Of a DNA stretch of 6,837 nt, positions 1 to 6,379 are shown piece by piece. The translations under genes and the position numbers were made by a program. The DNA comes from an uncultured Eubacteriales bacterium (GTDB taxonomy: Bacteria; Bacillota_A; Clostridia; Christensenellales; Aristaeellaceae): the NCBI GenBank assembly GCA_900321945.1, contig ONXY01000066.1, positions 1 through 6,837 of the forward strand, read 5' to 3'. Position 1 is the first letter of the stretch, and each line of letters begins with the position of its first letter. The notes beneath the pieces were generated by a model. That model ran no database searches and was not told where the DNA came from. It worked only from the letters and a program-made list of their open reading frames with translations.

Positions 1-906
1 CACCTGCTCCGCCGTATGCGCGCGCCCGATGATCCGCAGGGTTCTGTCGTTCATGGTCTGCGGATTGATGGATATGCGGCGGACGTCCGCTTCCAGGACA
101 GCCCGGAGTTTCTCCCTGGTCAGCGTATCCGGCCTCCCGGCCTCCACGGTAACCTCCGCGGCCCCGGGAAAGAACCGCGTCATCATTTCGAGCAGGTTCC
201 GGAATTCTTTTTCCGGCAGCGCGGTGGGCGTTCCCCCGCCGACATAGACGGCCCGGAGCTTTTTCCCGCTCTCCCGCAGGATCTCCGCTCCCTCCCGCAG
301 TTCGCGCTCCAGCGCCCGCATGTAGGGAGCGACAAGCTTTCCGTCCCCGATTTCTCCGGAGGAGAAGGAACAGTAGGCGCACCTCGTGGTGCAGAAGGGA
401 ATGCCGATATAGACGTCCATCCACCGGTCTCCGGGCGCCGGCATGCCCCGCTGCACGTCCGCGATCCGGGCAAGCAGCTCCGCTTTCTCCGGAAGCACGT
501 CAAAATCCCGCACCAGGCGGGACACCGCTTCCTCCCTCGTCAGCCCTTCCCCCAGCGCCTCCAGCATCAGATGGGTCGGGCGCACGCCGGTCAGGCTTCC
601 CCACGGCGGGTGAATACCGGTCGTCTCCCGGCAGAGATTGTACAGCGTCTGCTTGCAGAGCCTGCGGGCCGCCCGTTTCCGGTGCAGCGCCTCCGTCCGG
701 GGATCCGGGCCGCGGGGCACCGGCGTTCTGCCGGAAGCGGAATGCGCCCCGTCCGTAAAAACGACGCGGTAGAAGCCGTCCGTTTCCTCCGCCTCAAAAC
801 GGAAGGCGGGAGGATCGGCCCAGCTTTCCTCCGTAAAGCCAAAAAGCCGGGCTGTATTGATCAGCTCCGGCTGAATGGTTTCCAGATATAAATCCAGCTG
901 GCTCAT
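1..906 (-). CDS. hemZ: HemZ-type coproporphyrinogen III dehydrogenase (radical SAM), C-terminus cut by window edge
   Basis: A reading frame of 302 codons stays open from an ATG at 906 to the left edge; about 190 C-terminal residues of a roughly 490-residue family are missing. Seen: an N-terminal region of about 165 residues including PWGSLTGVRPTHL (101-113), then a radical SAM domain with the 4Fe-4S motif IPFCTTRCAYCSF (Cys172, Cys176, Cys179), the SAM-binding GGGTPT (223-228), VEAGRPDTL (254-262), and ISINPQTMNDRTLRIIGRAH (278-297). The last two, with INPQTM in place of the HemN-like LGVQSF, mark the HemZ subgroup. Family knowledge: annotated as oxygen-independent oxidation of coproporphyrinogen III in the cytoplasm, but the activity of HemZ is less well proven than that of HemN, so another tetrapyrrole or heme-related reaction is possible. 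The start is supported by GGAGG at 912-916, five bases upstream. It lies 77 bp downstream of rel and is probably in the same operon. Confidence 0.93.
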   Translation of the reverse strand, partial: MSQLDLYLETIQPELINTARLFGFTEESWADPPAFRFEAEETDGFYRVVFTDGAHSASGRTPVPRGPDPRTEALHRKRAARRLCKQTLYNLCRETTGIHPPWGSLTGVRPTHLMLEALGEGLTREEAVSRLVRDFDVLPEKAELLARIADVQRGMPAPGDRWMDVYIGIPFCTTRCAYCSFSSGEIGDGKLVAPYMRALERELREGAEILRESGKKLRAVYVGGGTPTALPEKEFRNLLEMMTRFFPGAAEVTVEAGRPDTLTREKLRAVLEADVRRISINPQTMNDRTLRIIGRAHTAEQV

Positions 907-911
907 CGCTT

Positions 912-916
912 CCTCC
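912..916 (-). promoter_or_regulatory. Ribosome binding site of hemZ
   Basis: GGAGG on the minus strand, followed by AAGCG and the ATG at 906-904. The five-base spacer and perfect core decide the hemZ start, which gives the expected N-terminal length before the radical SAM domain. Confidence 0.75.
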
Positions 917-927
917 GCGGTTCCGCC

Positions 928-950
928 GCCGCGCCGCCTTCCGGCGCGGC
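928..950 (-). other. GC-rich hairpin in the rel-hemZ gap
   Basis: The arms GCCGCGCC (minus strand 950-943 and its complement at 935-928) form a perfect 8-bp stem around a 7-base loop. An alternative, tighter loop closes on GGAA. On the minus strand it is followed by GGCGGAACC, with no U-run, so it is not a canonical intrinsic terminator. It sits about 11 bases upstream of the hemZ Shine-Dalgarno site, so it could stabilise or process the mRNA or affect hemZ translation. In such GC-rich DNA it could also be chance. The rest of the 907-983 gap shows no convincing promoter. Confidence 0.35.
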
Positions 951-983
951 CGGTATTCTTTCCGTCCGCGTCCCGCGGATTCC

Positions 984-3191
984 TTATCCGGTGATGCGGT
1001 AGATATCCAGCACGTCCGCCTTGTTGCGGATGGCGTTGATCACCCTGTCCATCTGCTCCTTGCTCTGAACCTCCAGGGTAAGCTTCACCGTGGAGATGCG
1101 GGTCTTGTCGTCGGTCTGAACCTGGGCCGCCTTGATGGAGACGTTCATCTCCCCGATGATCGAGGCGACCTCTCCGAGCATGTTCACCCGGTCGTAAACC
1201 AGAATCTTGATGGACGCGTAGAAGCTTCCGCCGCCGCTGGCGGCCCATTCCACCGGAATCCGGCGCTCCGGCTCCGCGCTGGCCGCGTTGGGGCACTCCG
1301 CCTTATGGATGGTAACCCCCCGGCCCCGTGTGATGTAACCCACGATGTCGTCCCCGGGTACGGGGCTGCAGCAGCGGGCGAAGCGGATCGGAAAGTCCAG
1401 ATCCTCGTTCCCGGTCAGGGTAATCCCGTGATTGGCCCTGCGCTGGCTCAGCTGCTTCTCGTCCGCCTGGTCCGGAATGGTTTCCGGAATCGGCGGCGTT
1501 TCCGGGGCCTCCCGGGCGCGCTGCTCCTCGATCAGGCGGCCGACCACATACTGGGCCGCCATGCCGCCGTAACCCACGGCGCAGCAGATGTCGTCCCAGT
1601 CGCTGAAGCCGTACTTTTTCAGCATTCCTTCGTAGTTCTCCGGCTTCGTCAGGTCTCCCGGCCGGACGCCGCGGCGGGCGCACTCGTGCTCGATCATTTC
1701 CCGGCCCAGGGTCAGGTTTTCCTGCCGCAGTTCCTTTTTCAGATACTGCCGGATCTTTGCCTTTGCCTGGGGTGTCTTGCAGATGCGGATCCAGTCGGTG
1801 CTGGGGCCCTTGCTGGAAGCGGAGGTCATGATTTCCACCCGGTCGCCGGTAGCCAGCTCCGTTTCCAGGGGCACCAGCTTGCCGTTCACCTTGGCGCCTG
1901 TGCATTTATTGCCTACGGCCGAATGAATCCGGTAGGCGAAGTCCAGAGGCGTGGAGCCTTTGGGCATGGAAATGACGTCGCCCTTGGGGGTGAAGAGGAA
2001 TACCTCGTCGTCAAACAGATCGGTTTTCAGCGTGTCGATGAACTCCCGGCTGTCCCGGGTATCGTTCTGCCAGTCCAGAATCTGGCGGACCCAGGTCAGC
2101 TTGTCGTCCAGGTCGTTTCCCTTCTCGCGTCCCTCCTTGTACCGCCAGTGCGCCGCGATTCCGTATTCGGCGATGCGGTGCATCTCCCATGTGCGGATCT
2201 GCACCTCAAAGGGGAAGGGCAGCTTCCGTCCGCCCATCACCGTCGTGTGCAGGCTCTGGTACATATTGGCCTTCGGTACGGAGATATAGTCCTTGAACCG
2301 GCCCGGAACCTGGTTCCACAGCGTGTGGACGATCCCCAGCACGGCGTAGCAGTCCGGAATCGTATCCACGATCACCCGGATCGCGATCAGGTCGTAGATC
2401 TGGTCGAAGGTCTTGTGCTGCAGCACCATCTTCCGGTATATGGAATAGAAATGCTTGCTGCGCCCGTCTATATCGAAATGGATCTTCTGCTCGTCCAGTC
2501 TGGCGCTGAGCTCGTCGATTACCAGCCGGATATTCTCCTCCCGTTCGGCGCGCTTCATTCCCACCAGATGGACGATATTGTTGTATCCGTCCGGATCCAG
2601 GTATTTCAGGCTCAGATCCTCCAGATCCTGCTTCAGCGCGTATACGCCGAGCCGGTGCGCCAGCGGCGCGTAGATATCCAGCGTTTCCCGCGCGATCGCC
2701 CGCTGCCGGTCCTGCGGCTGGTACCGCAGGGTGTACATGTTGTGCAGCCGGTCCGCCAGCTTGATCAGCACCACCCGGATATCCCGGCTCATGGCCAGAA
2801 TCATCTTCCGGATGCTTTCCGCCTGGGCTTCCTCCCGGTTGGCGAAGTTCAGCCGGTTCAGCTTGGTGACGCCGTCCACCAGCTCCGCCACTTCCCCGCC
2901 GAATTCCTTTCTCACCGTCTCCAGGGTGATGCCCTCGCAGTCCTCCACCGTATCGTGCAGGAGGCCCGCGCTGATCGTGGGGGGATCGATCATCAGATCC
3001 GTCAGGATGCTGGCGACAAAGCAGGGGTGGATGAAATAGGGTTCGCCGCTTTTCCGGAACTGGCCCTCGTGAGCCTTTTCCGCGAAGCGCCAGGCCTTCT
3101 CGACCATCCTGTACCCGTCTCCCGGATGATACTTCTGCACCCGGGCGATCATCGTCTCCAGCGACATCGCCTCATAGCTGGCAAAACTCAT
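984..3191 (-). CDS. rel: Bifunctional (p)ppGpp synthetase/hydrolase of the RelA/SpoT family
   Basis: 735 residues, full family length; makes and degrades (p)ppGpp, the alarmone of the stringent response, in the cytoplasm and on stalled ribosomes. Domains in order: HD hydrolase (about 25-180) with intact metal-binding residues His55, His79-Asp80 and Asp147 (KLADRLHNM); synthetase (about 215-350) with RSKHFYSIYRK (244-254), YDLIAIRV (266-273, Asp267), the RFKD motif (298-301), YQSLHTTV and EVQIRT (Glu329); TGS (about 395-456, LFTPKGDVISMPKGSTP); a helical region; a Cys-containing zinc-finger/RIS domain (about 595-650: Cys607, Cys608, His629, Cys633); ACT (about 656-735). RxKD rather than ExDD in the synthetase is the signature of bifunctional enzymes, matching the complete HD site. 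The start has AGGGGG six bases upstream; an ATG at codon 9 is the alternative but has a poorly spaced site. The ribosome-binding C-terminal half suggests activation by uncharged tRNA. Confidence 0.98.
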   Translation of the reverse strand: MSFASYEAMSLETMIARVQKYHPGDGYRMVEKAWRFAEKAHEGQFRKSGEPYFIHPCFVASILTDLMIDPPTISAGLLHDTVEDCEGITLETVRKEFGGEVAELVDGVTKLNRLNFANREEAQAESIRKMILAMSRDIRVVLIKLADRLHNMYTLRYQPQDRQRAIARETLDIYAPLAHRLGVYALKQDLEDLSLKYLDPDGYNNIVHLVGMKRAEREENIRLVIDELSARLDEQKIHFDIDGRSKHFYSIYRKMVLQHKTFDQIYDLIAIRVIVDTIPDCYAVLGIVHTLWNQVPGRFKDYISVPKANMYQSLHTTVMGGRKLPFPFEVQIRTWEMHRIAEYGIAAHWRYKEGREKGNDLDDKLTWVRQILDWQNDTRDSREFIDTLKTDLFDDEVFLFTPKGDVISMPKGSTPLDFAYRIHSAVGNKCTGAKVNGKLVPLETELATGDRVEIMTSASSKGPSTDWIRICKTPQAKAKIRQYLKKELRQENLTLGREMIEHECARRGVRPGDLTKPENYEGMLKKYGFSDWDDICCAVGYGGMAAQYVVGRLIEEQRAREAPETPPIPETIPDQADEKQLSQRRANHGITLTGNEDLDFPIRFARCCSPVPGDDIVGYITRGRGVTIHKAECPNAASAEPERRIPVEWAASGGGSFYASIKILVYDRVNMLGEVASIIGEMNVSIKAAQVQTDDKTRISTVKLTLEVQSKEQMDRVINAIRNKADVLDIYRITG

Positions 3192-3197
3192 TTTTCT

Positions 3198-3203
3198 CCC
3201 CCT
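3198..3203 (-). promoter_or_regulatory. Ribosome binding site of rel
   Basis: AGGGGG on the minus strand, one mismatch from AGGAGG, ends six bases before the ATG at 3191-3189. It favours this start over the in-frame ATG eight codons further on. Confidence 0.6.
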
Positions 3204-3251
3204 CTCTGTTCCGAATTCTTTTCCGCGCCGTCCCGTTCTCCGGAAAGCCCG

Positions 3252-3267
3252 CCGCGGATACCCGCGG
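3252..3267 (-). other. Short inverted repeat in the recJ-rel gap
   Basis: Two copies of the self-complementary CCGCGG flank a 4-base loop (GTAT on the minus strand). This could form a 6-bp hairpin 27 to 42 bases after the recJ stop. No U-run follows it, so termination is unlikely. Nothing else in the 102-bp gap 3192-3293 is convincing: I see no good -35/-10 pair, which fits read-through from recJ into rel. GC-rich sequence makes chance occurrence plausible. Confidence 0.3.
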
Positions 3268-3293
3268 GAGCTCTTCCGGGCGCCGCGTCCGGG

Positions 3294-5357
3294 TCACTCC
3301 GCTTTCATCAGATCCCGCACGTAGCGGACCGCCGGGCTTTCGTTCAGATCCCTGGGTCTGGCCCCGCGGATCAACTCCGCCCGGAACGGGTTCCGCTCCC
3401 ATCTCAGAAAGCCGAGCTGCTCAAAAACCATCAGCGCGAAAAGTGCCTGCTCCTCGGGCACGCCGGCGGCCCGGGCCAGCTCTTCCTCGGAGGAGCCCCG
3501 GAATTCTTTCAGCGCCTGGAAGACGGGAATCATTCCGTCCCTGGAAGGATCGATCTTCCGGATCCTTTCCTTCAGCAGGTGTTCCGGGCGCGGAAAACCG
3601 GACGTCCGCGGATGTTCTGTTTTTTTCGCTGCAAGCAGCGTCATCTCCTGCAGGCACGCGAGAAAAAAAGTCCTGTCGTCCGGCGTTTCCCCGTTCCTTT
3701 CGGCCGTTTCCGCCGGCCGGATCGCCTGCACCTGAAGCTGCGGCGTCACCCGTCCGTTGTATTCGTTCCGGACGGGACGGAACAGCGCGTCCACCCGGTT
3801 CAGCGGCTGATCCGCCGCGTCCCCCAGGCCGAAGCCGATCCCGCTCCGGAGCGCGTTCCCTTCCAGCAGCGTCAGCTTCAGATGGCTTCCGTCCGCGCCG
3901 ACTCTTCTGGCTTCCTGAAGAAACGCCTCCCGCACCCGGAAGACCGGGGCGGGATTGCCGAAGCCCGACGGCTCCAGATCCTCCAGCGCGTCGATCATCT
4001 TCAGATCGATTCTGTCCAGCGGAATCTCGCAGTCGTACTCCATAACCGGCAGGAAGCAGCGGTCTCCGCAGCGGGTCCGGACCGCCTCGTTCAGCCGGGT
4101 CCGCAGTTCGGGGATCCTTTCTTCCCGGATAGTCAGTCCCGCCGCCTGCGCGTGCCCGCCGAAGCGGACGAACAGGTCCCCGCACAGGTTCAGCATCTCC
4201 CAGATGTTCACTCCCGGAACAGACCTGCAGCTGCCCACGAAGTTTTCTCCCTGACGGGTCAGAACGATTGTCGGATGATGCAGCCTCTCGCACAGTTTTC
4301 CCGCGGTCAGGCCGATAATTCCGGGATTCCAGTTCTCTCCCTTCAGAATGACGACCCGGTCCCGGGTAAGATCCGCCTGCTCCGGAAACAGCTCCATGGC
4401 TTCCCGCACCATCTGTCTCTCCGTTTCCTGCCGGATCCGGTTGTTCTCGTTCAGATGGGCGGCCAGTTTTCCCGCTTCCTCCGGATCCCGGGTCATCAGA
4501 AGGCGCACCCCCTGATCCGCGTCCTCCAGCCGGCCCGCGGCGTTCAGCCTCGGTCCCAGCCGGAAGCCCAGATCGTCCGGGCGGACCGTCTTTCCCACGC
4601 CGGACGCCTCCATCAGCGCCTTCAGCCCCGGGCGGCCGGTTTCAGGCATCCGCCGCAGCCCCTCCCGGACGATCACGCGGTTCTCATCCGTCAGCGGCAC
4701 GATGTCGCAGACCGTGGCGAGCGCGGCCGCGTCCACCTTTTTTTCCACCCCGGGAAGTCCCTGCAGCGCCTGGCAGATCTTCAGGGCCACGCCCGCCCCG
4801 CAGAGCCGGCGGAAGGGGTAGCTTCCCAGCAGGGGATTCAGCACCGCGTCCGCGGGGGGCAGCGTTTCAGGTATCTCGTGATGATCCGTCACGATCACCT
4901 TCATGCCCAGCTCCTTCGCCAGGCGAACCTCGTTCACGCTCGTGATTCCGCAGTCCACCGTGATCAGCAGCCGGTACGTCCCGGCGGCTTCCCGGACGGC
5001 CCGCTCGTTCAGTCCGTATCCTTCCTGATGCCGCGCCGGAATCCGGAAGGAAGCGTCCGCGCCTTCCTCCAGCAGCGTTTCCAGCAGGATGGTCACCGCG
5101 CTGATTCCGTCCACATCGTAGTCGCCGTAGACCAGGATCCGGTCTCCGTGCCGGACGGCCTCCCGGATCAGTTCCACGGCTCTGTCCATGTCCCGCATGG
5201 CGAACGGGTCGTGAAGGTCCGCCAGCGAGGGATGCAGAAATTTCTCCGCCTTCTCCGGCGTATCCACGCCGCGGGCGCTCAGCAGCCCGCTCTCCCACTC
5301 CGGCAGACCCGGGAAGAGCGTCACGGCTCCCGTATACCGCTGTCTGAACTCCTGCAT
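3294..5357 (-). CDS. recJ: Single-stranded-DNA-specific 5'-3' exonuclease RecJ
   Basis: 687 residues. RecJ degrades single-stranded DNA 5' to 3' in recombinational and mismatch repair, using divalent metal. Seen: DHH phosphoesterase core with VYGDYDVDGIS (76-86, Asp79, Asp81, Asp83), LITVDCGIT (131-139, Asp135), the DHH triad (158-160), NP and LCGAG (174-189), and CDIVPLTDENR (217-227, Asp218); LGPRLNAAGRLEDA (267-280); DHHA1 domain (about 333-425) with NPGIIGL, GSCRS and GGHAQAAG (400-407); an OB-fold region (about 440-548, including LEPSGFGNPAPVF). All catalytic Asp/His positions are kept. Residues 550-687 form an extension with a helix-turn-helix-like stretch (about 605-655), resembling C-terminal regions of some Bacillota RecJ proteins. 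The ATG at 5357 is chosen because AAGGGGG lies seven bases upstream and the protein then begins as family members do; a longer in-frame opening would overlap secF. Upstream lies a terminator-like hairpin; rel follows after 102 bp. Confidence 0.97.
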   Translation of the reverse strand: MQEFRQRYTGAVTLFPGLPEWESGLLSARGVDTPEKAEKFLHPSLADLHDPFAMRDMDRAVELIREAVRHGDRILVYGDYDVDGISAVTILLETLLEEGADASFRIPARHQEGYGLNERAVREAAGTYRLLITVDCGITSVNEVRLAKELGMKVIVTDHHEIPETLPPADAVLNPLLGSYPFRRLCGAGVALKICQALQGLPGVEKKVDAAALATVCDIVPLTDENRVIVREGLRRMPETGRPGLKALMEASGVGKTVRPDDLGFRLGPRLNAAGRLEDADQGVRLLMTRDPEEAGKLAAHLNENNRIRQETERQMVREAMELFPEQADLTRDRVVILKGENWNPGIIGLTAGKLCERLHHPTIVLTRQGENFVGSCRSVPGVNIWEMLNLCGDLFVRFGGHAQAAGLTIREERIPELRTRLNEAVRTRCGDRCFLPVMEYDCEIPLDRIDLKMIDALEDLEPSGFGNPAPVFRVREAFLQEARRVGADGSHLKLTLLEGNALRSGIGFGLGDAADQPLNRVDALFRPVRNEYNGRVTPQLQVQAIRPAETAERNGETPDDRTFFLACLQEMTLLAAKKTEHPRTSGFPRPEHLLKERIRKIDPSRDGMIPVFQALKEFRGSSEEELARAAGVPEEQALFALMVFEQLGFLRWERNPFRAELIRGARPRDLNESPAVRYVRDLMKAE

Positions 5358-5364
5358 ATCCCCG

Positions 5365-5371
5365 CCCCCTT
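5365..5371 (-). promoter_or_regulatory. Ribosome binding site of recJ
   Basis: AAGGGGG on the minus strand, one mismatch from AAGGAGG, lies seven bases before the ATG at 5357-5355. It decides the recJ start against longer in-frame openings reaching into secF. Confidence 0.6.
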
Positions 5372-5381
5372 CCGAGCCCGT

Positions 5382-5415
5382 GAAATAGAACGGGGAGCCG
5401 CCTCCGCGGCCCCCC
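5382..5415 (-). terminator. Terminator-like hairpin between secF and recJ
   Basis: On the minus strand GGGGGCCGC-type and GCGGCTCCCC-type arms (5415-5406 and 5401-5392) pair over 10 bp with one G-U, closing on a GGAG tetraloop. The stem is followed by GTTCTATTTC, which is U-rich but broken. It begins 25 bases after the secF stop. The form fits an intrinsic terminator or attenuator, perhaps leaky, because no clear promoter is visible in the 24 bases left before recJ. It could instead be a stabilising or processing structure at the secF 3' end. Confidence 0.55.
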
Positions 5416-5440
5416 GCCCAACTGCGTTCCTTCCGGTCGT

Positions 5441-6379
5441 TTACGCGCCGGCCTTGGCCTTCATTCCGGCCCCGGCTTTCGCCCTGGCGCCGTTTTTGCC
5501 GCCCCTGCGCTTCTTCTCCTCCAGGAAAGCCCACACATATCCGTTGATCATGTTGGCGCTGTACACGCCGCTGAGGATACCCACAATGATCGGCAGCGCG
5601 AACTCCCGGATGCTGGCCACGCCCAGCACGCACAGCGCGACGATCGTGATCAGCGTGGTGGCGGTGGTGGTCAGGGTCCGGCCCAGGCTCTCCTGGATGG
5701 ACATGTTGGTGACTTCCTCCCTGGGCAGGGTGGGATGCTTTTTCGCGTTCTCCCGGATCCGGTCGAAAATCACGATGGTGTTGTTAATGGAGTATCCAAC
5801 GATGGTCAGAGCCGCAGCGATGAACGAGGAGTTCATCTGAATCACGCCGCGGAAGATCACCATGAAGCTGAGCATGATCAGCACGTCATGCAGCAGACCG
5901 AACACGGCGGAGAGGCCGCTGTTCAGGTCGAACCGGATCGCGATATAGACCAGCATCAGCGCCGAGGCCAGCAGAACGGAAATCACCGCGTTGCGGACCA
6001 GCGTCGCGCCGGCCACGGGGCCCACGTAATTAACGTCGCCCACGGATTCCGCTTCCGGATACTTTTCCTTCAGCTGTTCCTCGAAACGGGACTGGACATT
6101 CTGGATATCCTCCTCGGCCACGTCCTTGATGCGGATCACGGCCTCGTCCTCTCCGCTTCCCTGGTAGGTCACGGTGAAGGATTTGATTTCCATCCCGGAG
6201 AGGATCCCTTCCAGATCCCCCTTCACGGCCTTCTGCTTCAGGTTGTATTCCATGCTGAGGCCGCCCTCGAAGTCGATGCCCAGGTTGATGCCGTAGCCGA
6301 AGACGGTCATCAGCAGGGCGACCGCCATCACGGCGCAGGAAATGATCAGGCAGATCTTTGAACGGTTCTGAATCTTCAT
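5441..6379 (-). CDS. secF: Protein translocase subunit SecF
   Basis: 312 residues, a usual SecF length. With SecD it forms a membrane complex that uses the proton gradient to help pull secreted proteins through SecYEG. Seen: TM1 (about 10-30), the GIDFEGG motif (34-40), an extracytoplasmic domain (about 41-125), VGPVAGATLVRNA (119-131), then five further membrane segments (about 130-150, 155-178, 184-206, 237-257, 262-286). IVGYSINNTIVIFDRIREN (193-211) and LGRTLTTTATTL (232-243, Arg234) are the family signatures. Odd: residue 200 is Asn where many SecF proteins have Asp, and the C-terminus (288-312) is a basic Lys/Ala/Gly-rich tail. The start at 6379 shares one base with the secD stop (TAATG) and has AAAGGAGG ten bases upstream; starting at an upstream in-frame ATG (6436) would add 19 residues lying inside secD and is not favoured. 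Confidence 0.97.
   Translation of the reverse strand: MKIQNRSKICLIISCAVMAVALLMTVFGYGINLGIDFEGGLSMEYNLKQKAVKGDLEGILSGMEIKSFTVTYQGSGEDEAVIRIKDVAEEDIQNVQSRFEEQLKEKYPEAESVGDVNYVGPVAGATLVRNAVISVLLASALMLVYIAIRFDLNSGLSAVFGLLHDVLIMLSFMVIFRGVIQMNSSFIAAALTIVGYSINNTIVIFDRIRENAKKHPTLPREEVTNMSIQESLGRTLTTTATTLITIVALCVLGVASIREFALPIIVGILSGVYSANMINGYVWAFLEEKKRRGGKNGARAKAGAGMKAKAGA

Noticed and set aside
183..842. Minus-strand frames of 83 and 106 codons within hemZ
   Set aside because: They are out of frame with the clearly coding hemZ frame and show Arg/Ser/Pro-rich composition typical of shadow frames.
16..891. Plus-strand open frame of about 290 codons
   Set aside because: It is antisense to hemZ, whose minus-strand frame carries the CxxxCxxC radical SAM motif and family signatures. 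The plus-strand product is rich in Arg, Pro and Gly and has no recognisable domain.
3192..3293. A dedicated rel promoter or riboswitch in the recJ-rel gap
   Set aside because: I could not find a convincing -35/-10 pair, and the gap is too short and too simple for a known riboswitch or T-box.
3172..3402. Small minus-strand frame across the recJ-rel gap
   Set aside because: It overlaps the 3' end of recJ and the start of rel in another frame and has no homology-like features.
5355..5633. Extended N-terminus of RecJ starting inside secF
   Set aside because: The extra 92 residues overlap secF and the hairpin, are rich in Arg and Gly, and match nothing in RecJ. The ATG at 5357 has its own ribosome binding site.
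1305..5840. Very long plus-strand open frame as a giant protein gene
   Set aside because: It overlaps rel, recJ and part of secF, all with clear family motifs on the minus strand, and crosses their gaps. Its product is low-complexity His/Arg/Pro/Gln-rich sequence, as expected of an antisense shadow in GC-rich DNA.
5735..6361. Plus-strand frame of 208 codons antisense to secF
   Set aside because: Its His/Asp/Gln/Val-rich product is the antisense of hydrophobic SecF codons and has no start signal or recognisable domain.
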